From: an uncultured Clostridia bacterium
Lineage (GTDB): Bacteria; Bacillota; Clostridia; Christensenellales; CAG-917
DNA: 64,000 nucleotides
NCBI GenBank assembly: GCA_934277615.1
Contig: CAKQUV010000001.1
Coordinates: forward strand, 124,001-188,000
Direction: 5' to 3'
Below, one piece after another: positions 60,371 through 64,000 of the stretch. Positions within the stretch are counted from its first letter, which is position 1. Every line of letters begins with the position of its first letter. The translations under genes were made by a program, and so were the position numbers. The notes below the pieces were generated by a model. That model was not told the DNA's origin, searched no databases, and worked only from the letters and a program-made list of their open reading frames with translations.

Positions 60371-61039
60371 TTAAATTGAGTTTACCAACATGTGTATGCA
60401 AGTGGCGATATCCGTGTCGCTACAACCGTCGCCTGCTTTGGACGCCGAATGGAACGTGTTTTTCCAGTCCACCAAATCGGACCACGGCTCGGTGTCGGGC
60501 GCGAATATGAGCAATCTCTTTGCTTTCTCCTCCATCTCTTGACCTTCCCACCATTCGTGCAATTCCGCAAGGTCTGCCGGCATATCGCCCGGATAGCTGG
60601 ATGACGATTTTCTCGCGCCGAGCGCAAGTGCCGGAGCGTCTGTCCACATGATGATGACGTGGCGTCTTTTGGAGCCCGATCTCACCCAATCGGATTTCAT
60701 CGCCAAAGCAATTGCTTCAAGCGAGTTTTCGGGACCGTCGCCGCCGCCCGTCGCCTCTATTCCGTTGACGAAATTGTGGAAGTCCGTGCTTTCGTCGTCG
60801 AGCACGAAGAACTTGGACTCCACCATAGGCTCCGTGTCGCAGCCGTAATCTCTGAACGCAATCACCTTGATACGCAATTGTTGTACGGATTTATCTTTTG
60901 CTTCCATCTCCTGGACAAATTTGCGATAGAAAGAAAGCGCGTTTGCTTTTACGTCGTTGATGATTGACGACATGCTTCCCGTTGCGTCGATACACATAAC
61001 GATATCTACATTGTAATCCAACCCTTGATTTGTAGGCAT
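60371..61039 (-). CDS. terY: TerY-like vWA-domain protein
   Basis: A 222-residue single vWA domain. The MIDAS motif is complete: DATGSMSSI (about residues 18-26), the Thr/Asp side loop in ATGGGDGPENSLEA (about 95-108), and the third position near WTDAPALA. In Ter systems TerY-type vWA proteins pair with a PP2C phosphatase and a kinase, the two genes downstream here. AAGGAG precedes the ATG. It is co-transcribed with the 162-aa gene upstream (54-base gap) and followed by the terminator at 60265. Confidence 0.85.
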   Translation of the reverse strand: MPTNQGLDYNVDIVMCIDATGSMSSIINDVKANALSFYRKFVQEMEAKDKSVQQLRIKVIAFRDYGCDTEPMVESKFFVLDDESTDFHNFVNGIEATGGGDGPENSLEAIALAMKSDWVRSGSKRRHVIIMWTDAPALALGARKSSSSYPGDMPADLAELHEWWEGQEMEEKAKRLLIFAPDTEPWSDLVDWKNTFHSASKAGDGCSDTDIATCIHMLVNSI

Positions 61040-61093
61040 AATTTTCTCTCCTTTGTTATTGTTTATTTATTGTTTTTGTTGTCTTGTTTGTTG

Positions 61094-61582
61094 TTATCCT
61101 TCTTTATGCGTGAGCTTGTACAAATCGTCAACGGACATCGCGCCTTTGGATATCATCAACAACTTGTCGTTGTAATCGTCGATTGTTTTGCATGCAACAA
61201 TCATCAGATATTCAAACACCTCGTCGCTTATCAACCCGCCTCTCCAACTTGTCGTCATTCTGAACAATATCGAGCCGTCGTGAACGTCGTAGTCAAAACT
61301 GCCGTCTGCCAGCAAGTGATTGATGATGCTTGTCGCAACCGCGCCCTCGAGGAGTTTTTCCTTATCCATATTGAATGGCATATTGGAGAACAGCGATATC
61401 AATTGTCTTTGCGGATCCACTTGAACGATGAGATTCATCGGCAAATCCTCTCCGCGCGCCGACGCAAGGATAATAAAGTTCCCGTTCGTCGTATCGGTAT
61501 CGAATTGCCAGTTTACTTTCTTCAAGTAGTTGCAAAACCTCATGAAGATCTCCTGCGCTTGTTTTTCGACTTTCTTTTCCAT
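61094..61582 (-). CDS. YbjN-like small protein, 162 aa
   Basis: A 162-residue soluble alpha/beta protein. The pattern of strands (NFIILASARGEDLPMNLIVQ, then a LISLFSNMPF strand) and the C-terminal helix VFEYLMIVACKTIDDYND resembles YbjN and type III chaperone-like folds, which act as adaptors. The match is by pattern only. It has its own promoter at 61644-61673 and AGGAG upstream, and leads into the TerY gene, so it is probably a partner of the triad. Confidence 0.6.
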   Translation of the reverse strand: MEKKVEKQAQEIFMRFCNYLKKVNWQFDTDTTNGNFIILASARGEDLPMNLIVQVDPQRQLISLFSNMPFNMDKEKLLEGAVATSIINHLLADGSFDYDVHDGSILFRMTTSWRGGLISDEVFEYLMIVACKTIDDYNDKLLMISKGAMSVDDLYKLTHKEG

Positions 61583-61643
61583 CTTTTTTAATGCTCCTTT
61601 TTTTGTTTTATTATGTTTCGTCGGGTTTTCCCTTTACGATTAC

Positions 61644-61673
61644 ATTTTACAATAGTGGGATTGCGCCTGTCTA
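61644..61673 (-). promoter_or_regulatory. Promoter of the YbjN-like/terY unit
   Basis: Minus strand: -35 TAGACA (61668-61673), 18-base spacer, -10 TAAAAT (61644-61649), about 60 bases before the start codon. Confidence 0.5.
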
Positions 61674-61740
61674 TACGCTATCCCTTCGATTGTTGATACT
61701 TCCCTGCAAATTCTAGATTTATGGCGTATAAAGTGCAAAA

Positions 61741-61761
61741 AACCCGTATTTTCTACGGGTT
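61741..61761 (-). terminator. Terminator after the cysteine-rich regulator
   Basis: AACCCGTA/TACGGGTT hairpin overlapping the stop codon, followed on the minus strand by TTTTTT. It separates the regulator from the YbjN-like/terY unit. Confidence 0.75.
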
Positions 61762-62089
61762 ATTTTCTAAAAACTATAATATCTTCCAAACTGATTCCGC
61801 AAATTTGGCTGTAAAAAATCAAATCTTCCAACGACGGCGTACTGCGGTTGTTTTCCCAGTTTGCCACCATGTTTTCCGAAACGTTAAACACTTTTGCAAG
61901 TTCTGCCTGACTTATGCTGTTGTCCATATCGAAACGGCAATTGTCGCAATCCACGCCGTCGCAATCGTTGGATACGGTCCTCAAAGCTCTGCACACGTAT
62001 TTGCGCAAAAGGATATTGTCGCACCTAAGCAACTTAAGGTTTTTGCCGGTCTTGTTCCAATCGATATATTTTCTTTCGGCATTGTACAT
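61760..62089 (-). CDS. XRE-type regulator with a cysteine insert
   Basis: A 109-residue protein. The C-terminal part is a Cro/C1-type HTH (ISQAELAKVFNVSENMVANW, then STPSLEDLIFYSQICGIS). Just before it is a cysteine cluster, C-x9-C-x4-C-x2-C, with DCDGVDCDNC near residues 55-65, that could bind a metal or a redox cluster. I chose ATG 62089, which has a GGGGGAG ribosome site; an upstream ATG would add 14 residues. It is the first gene of the block, has a consensus promoter, and is divergent from the 301-aa/TraG-like pair. It probably senses the inducing stress. Confidence 0.8.
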   Translation of the reverse strand: MYNAERKYIDWNKTGKNLKLLRCDNILLRKYVCRALRTVSNDCDGVDCDNCRFDMDNSISQAELAKVFNVSENMVANWENNRSTPSLEDLIFYSQICGISLEDIIVFRK

Positions 62090-62155
62090 TCTTTCTCCCC
62101 CTCGATATATAGAGAATAATATATTTAACAATCAATAACTGTTTCTATTTGTTTC

Positions 62156-62184
62156 AGTATACCATTCTGCCCCCGCCATGTCAA
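62156..62184 (-). promoter_or_regulatory. Promoter of the cysteine-rich regulator
   Basis: Minus strand: -35 TTGACA (62179-62184), 17-base spacer, -10 TATACT (62156-62161). Same hexamers and spacing as the divergent promoter at 62302. Confidence 0.75.
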
Positions 62185-62301
62185 TATCGAAGTGCCGTTT
62201 TTGGTCGAACAATGCAACAATTTGTCAAAAATCTTCCCTTCAACCCGCAGATTTTGTAGTTTTTCCGCAATATTTGCGAGATACCGAACACTCTGTATGT
62301 A

Positions 62302-62330
62302 TTGACATTTCACACACCGCATTTTATACT
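62302..62330 (+). promoter_or_regulatory. Promoter of the 301-aa/TraG-like pair
   Basis: -35 TTGACA (62302-62307), 17-base spacer, -10 TATACT (62325-62330), 36 bases before the ATG. Divergent twin of 62156-62184; the 117 bases between the two -35 boxes hold no gene. Confidence 0.75.
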
Positions 62331-62365
62331 GAAGAAAAACGACGATAGGGGGGTTACTTCTTTTT

Positions 62366-63271
62366 ATGGATACCATCTTCAAGAATTACGACGCGTTCTA
62401 CAATATGGTTTTGTCAACCACAATGATGTCCAATACCCAAACGCCGGAGCTGGAGTCCGACGCAAAAAAGATTATAGGTTTTATAGGGCGCGCATTGCGT
62501 TTGGACGAGGGCTTTATCGAGCATTGCAAGCACACCATACTGGACGAATTGTCCGCTTTGGGCTTGACGGCAGACCAGCAGGCGGTATATCGCAGCAGAA
62601 AATTCGGCGACAGTTATTCCGACGAGGACGTTTTGTTTGACATCAAAGGCGACGTTCTTACAAGGCTTCAAAGCCTTTCGAATATACGCAGCGCCGAGAT
62701 AAACCCGAGTTGGTTTGACTACTCGCACTACAAAACGTATCAGGCGGACATCAGGTTTTCCAAAATCTACACCGCAAGCGCGTCGGGCAACCTTTTGACG
62801 ACAAGACAAGTGGGCATATTGCTCGCTTTGGGCGTCGGTTGCGACAAGGATATAAACGAGGCGATTCATCGTTTCACCCAATGCGTTGTTTGGGGCGATA
62901 TTCCCTCCATGTCCTACCTCGCCTATACTTACGCCCTCGCCGGCGACGAGCAAAAATCCAAAGTTTTCTATGAGCTTGCGGATTTATCCAAAAAGTATCT
63001 CAAGAGCGGATACACCATTCTGCCCGACGACGCGAAAAACGCATATTCCAAAGAGGCGCAAACCTATTACGTATACGTATCCACGATAAAACAAGACGTC
63101 GTTTACGCATACGATAAAATGGCAATCGACTTTTCCTTTGTCGAGGCGATCACGTCCGATTCTTTGGATTATTTCGAAAAAATGGAATATATCGACAATT
63201 ACGAGAAGAAAGAGTGGAAAAAAGTTACGAATTCTTCCGAAAAACCGTCCAAAAAGCTTGGTTTCAAATAA
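62366..63271 (+). CDS. Helical-repeat protein, 301 aa
   Basis: A soluble, largely helical protein. The middle (about residues 145-215) resembles Sel1/TPR-type repeats: QVGILLALGVGCDKDINEAI, then MSYLAYTYALAGDEQKSKVF. The N-terminal third is helical and unfamiliar, and the C-terminus is Lys-rich. No membrane segment. It shares a transcript with the TraG-like gene (11-base gap) and has a consensus promoter, so it may be an adaptor for that ATPase. The ribosome site is weak (GGGGGG, twelve bases upstream). Confidence 0.65.
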   Translation: MDTIFKNYDAFYNMVLSTTMMSNTQTPELESDAKKIIGFIGRALRLDEGFIEHCKHTILDELSALGLTADQQAVYRSRKFGDSYSDEDVLFDIKGDVLTRLQSLSNIRSAEINPSWFDYSHYKTYQADIRFSKIYTASASGNLLTTRQVGILLALGVGCDKDINEAIHRFTQCVVWGDIPSMSYLAYTYALAGDEQKSKVFYELADLSKKYLKSGYTILPDDAKNAYSKEAQTYYVYVSTIKQDVVYAYDKMAIDFSFVEAITSDSLDYFEKMEYIDNYEKKEWKKVTNSSEKPSKKLGFK

Positions 63272-63282
63272 GGAGGGAGATT

Positions 63283-64000
63283 ATGAACCGCTATTCTATC
63301 ATTGACAGACTCAAAGCCGCTTACATAGACGAAAATCTTGAAAGCGCAAAGAAGATTAATTACACCGAACTCACAAAAGAGCAAGGCGTAACCACCGTCT
63401 TTTACGACGAACTTCCGAACACCGAAGTCAAAGGCTACCCTTTCGCAAGCGATTACGTGGACGCGGACGGCAATTCCTATGACGTCGAGGCTTTTGACAA
63501 ACTTACGGACGAACAGCAAAAAGCATGCAGATTGCGTTATTATTATCTGCCCTATTCGCACGAATTGTACATAGGCACGACGGGCAGCGGCAAGACGACG
63601 GGCTGCGTAGAGCCGCAATTGAGAGCGATTTCTTCTCAGAAGAACAAGCCGAATCTGTTCTTGACCGACCCCAAAGGCGAATTGTTTGACAGAAACGCGC
63701 AACATCTCAAAGATCAGGGCTATCAACTGTTTGTCCTCAACTTCAAAGACCTTATTCACTCGGACAGATGGAATCCCCTTCTCGAGGTATACGACACCAA
63801 AATGGAAATCAAAAACCTCGGAAAAGGCTGCAAAATGCACACCGGCAAGGTGAAATCCGGTCTAAAACTCGTCTATCCCGAAAGCATGTATTCGTCCGCT
63901 TCTTATATCGAATACAGAGGGCTCGCCTTCCCCGACGGCGCAACTTGCGACAACTATATCCAATTCGAAAAGGATTATTTGGAAGCAAACATCGACGGAC
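63283..64000 (+). CDS. VirD4/TraG-like coupling ATPase, cut by window edge
   Basis: The first 239 residues of a VirD4/TraG-family ATPase, which pumps DNA or protein substrates in type IV secretion. Walker A is GTTGSGKTTG (about residues 98-107). The family signature continues with LFLTDPKGELFDRNAQHLKD, FVLNFKDL and SDRWNPLLE. Unlike classical TraG, no membrane helices precede the Walker A, so it looks cytosolic or partner-recruited. GGAGGGAG seven bases before the ATG fixes the start. Walker B and the rest lie beyond the window. It could mark a conjugative element or a repurposed ATPase. Confidence 0.85.
   Translation, partial: MNRYSIIDRLKAAYIDENLESAKKINYTELTKEQGVTTVFYDELPNTEVKGYPFASDYVDADGNSYDVEAFDKLTDEQQKACRLRYYYLPYSHELYIGTTGSGKTTGCVEPQLRAISSQKNKPNLFLTDPKGELFDRNAQHLKDQGYQLFVLNFKDLIHSDRWNPLLEVYDTKMEIKNLGKGCKMHTGKVKSGLKLVYPESMYSSASYIEYRGLAFPDGATCDNYIQFEKDYLEANIDG

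Overview
The window looks like chromosomal DNA from an uncultured, endospore-forming Clostridia-type Firmicute. The evidence is a gerA-type germinant receptor operon, the Firmicutes tmk-holB-ricT cluster, Shine-Dalgarno sites of the GGAGG type, and vegetative promoters of the TTGACA-17-TATAAT type throughout. This is inference from gene content; there is no rRNA in the window to confirm taxonomy.

Bases 1 to 40,300 are mostly ordinary core genome. They hold gltX (cut by the left edge), radC, a CwlD-like amidase, a leuS-serS-M28 peptidase operon, a GH5 lipoprotein, tmk-holB-ricT, ung, apt, a U32 peptidase-family protein, two very large membrane proteins of unknown function, gdhA, guaB, gtrA, gerKA-KB-KC, lepB, mgtC, a Kef-type antiporter with a divergent LysR regulator, and a second membrane-embedded M28 peptidase. 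The gaps between these genes are rich in unexplained structure. There is a four-box DnaA cluster arranged as a dyad. A small structured RNA occurs directly after stop codons, with two full copies and one half copy. A roughly 0.4-0.55 kb dispersed element occurs three times, and its hairpins vary by compensatory changes.

Bases 40,400 to 41,760 are a tRNA-Pro(GGG)/tRNA-Arg(CCT) locus. The 5' end of tRNA-Pro is repeated upstream in tandem with a 187-base period. The 3' end of tRNA-Arg, with its terminator, is repeated downstream in tandem with a 142-base period. The last 142-base unit runs into the stop codon of the first gene of a large accessory block.

Bases 41,756 to 62,089 form one long minus-strand accessory block that I read as a multi-component signalling and probable defence or stress system. 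Its core is a TerY-like vWA protein, a PP2C phosphatase and a protein kinase (the TerY-P triad), next to a TerD-domain protein and a transglutaminase-fold protein. Further along the same strand are a zinc-finger/LRR/membrane/collagen-like chimera, two membrane proteins with paired Rossmann domains and C-terminal RyR domains, a TIR-HAD phosphatase fusion, a catalytically dead ClpP paralog next to an intact ClpP, a winged-helix/coiled-coil protein, and a tandem-TIR TPR protein. A cysteine-rich XRE regulator starts the block. It is transcribed away from a divergent pair of genes that ends in a VirD4/TraG-like ATPase cut by the right edge. Position next to tRNA-Arg 3'-end repeats, AT-rich TIR genes and the TraG-like gene suggest an acquired island. 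A working model (inference) is that the triad and TerD sense stress, the RyR/Rossmann membrane proteins bind a nucleotide or gate a membrane response, and TIR and Clp modules are the effectors.
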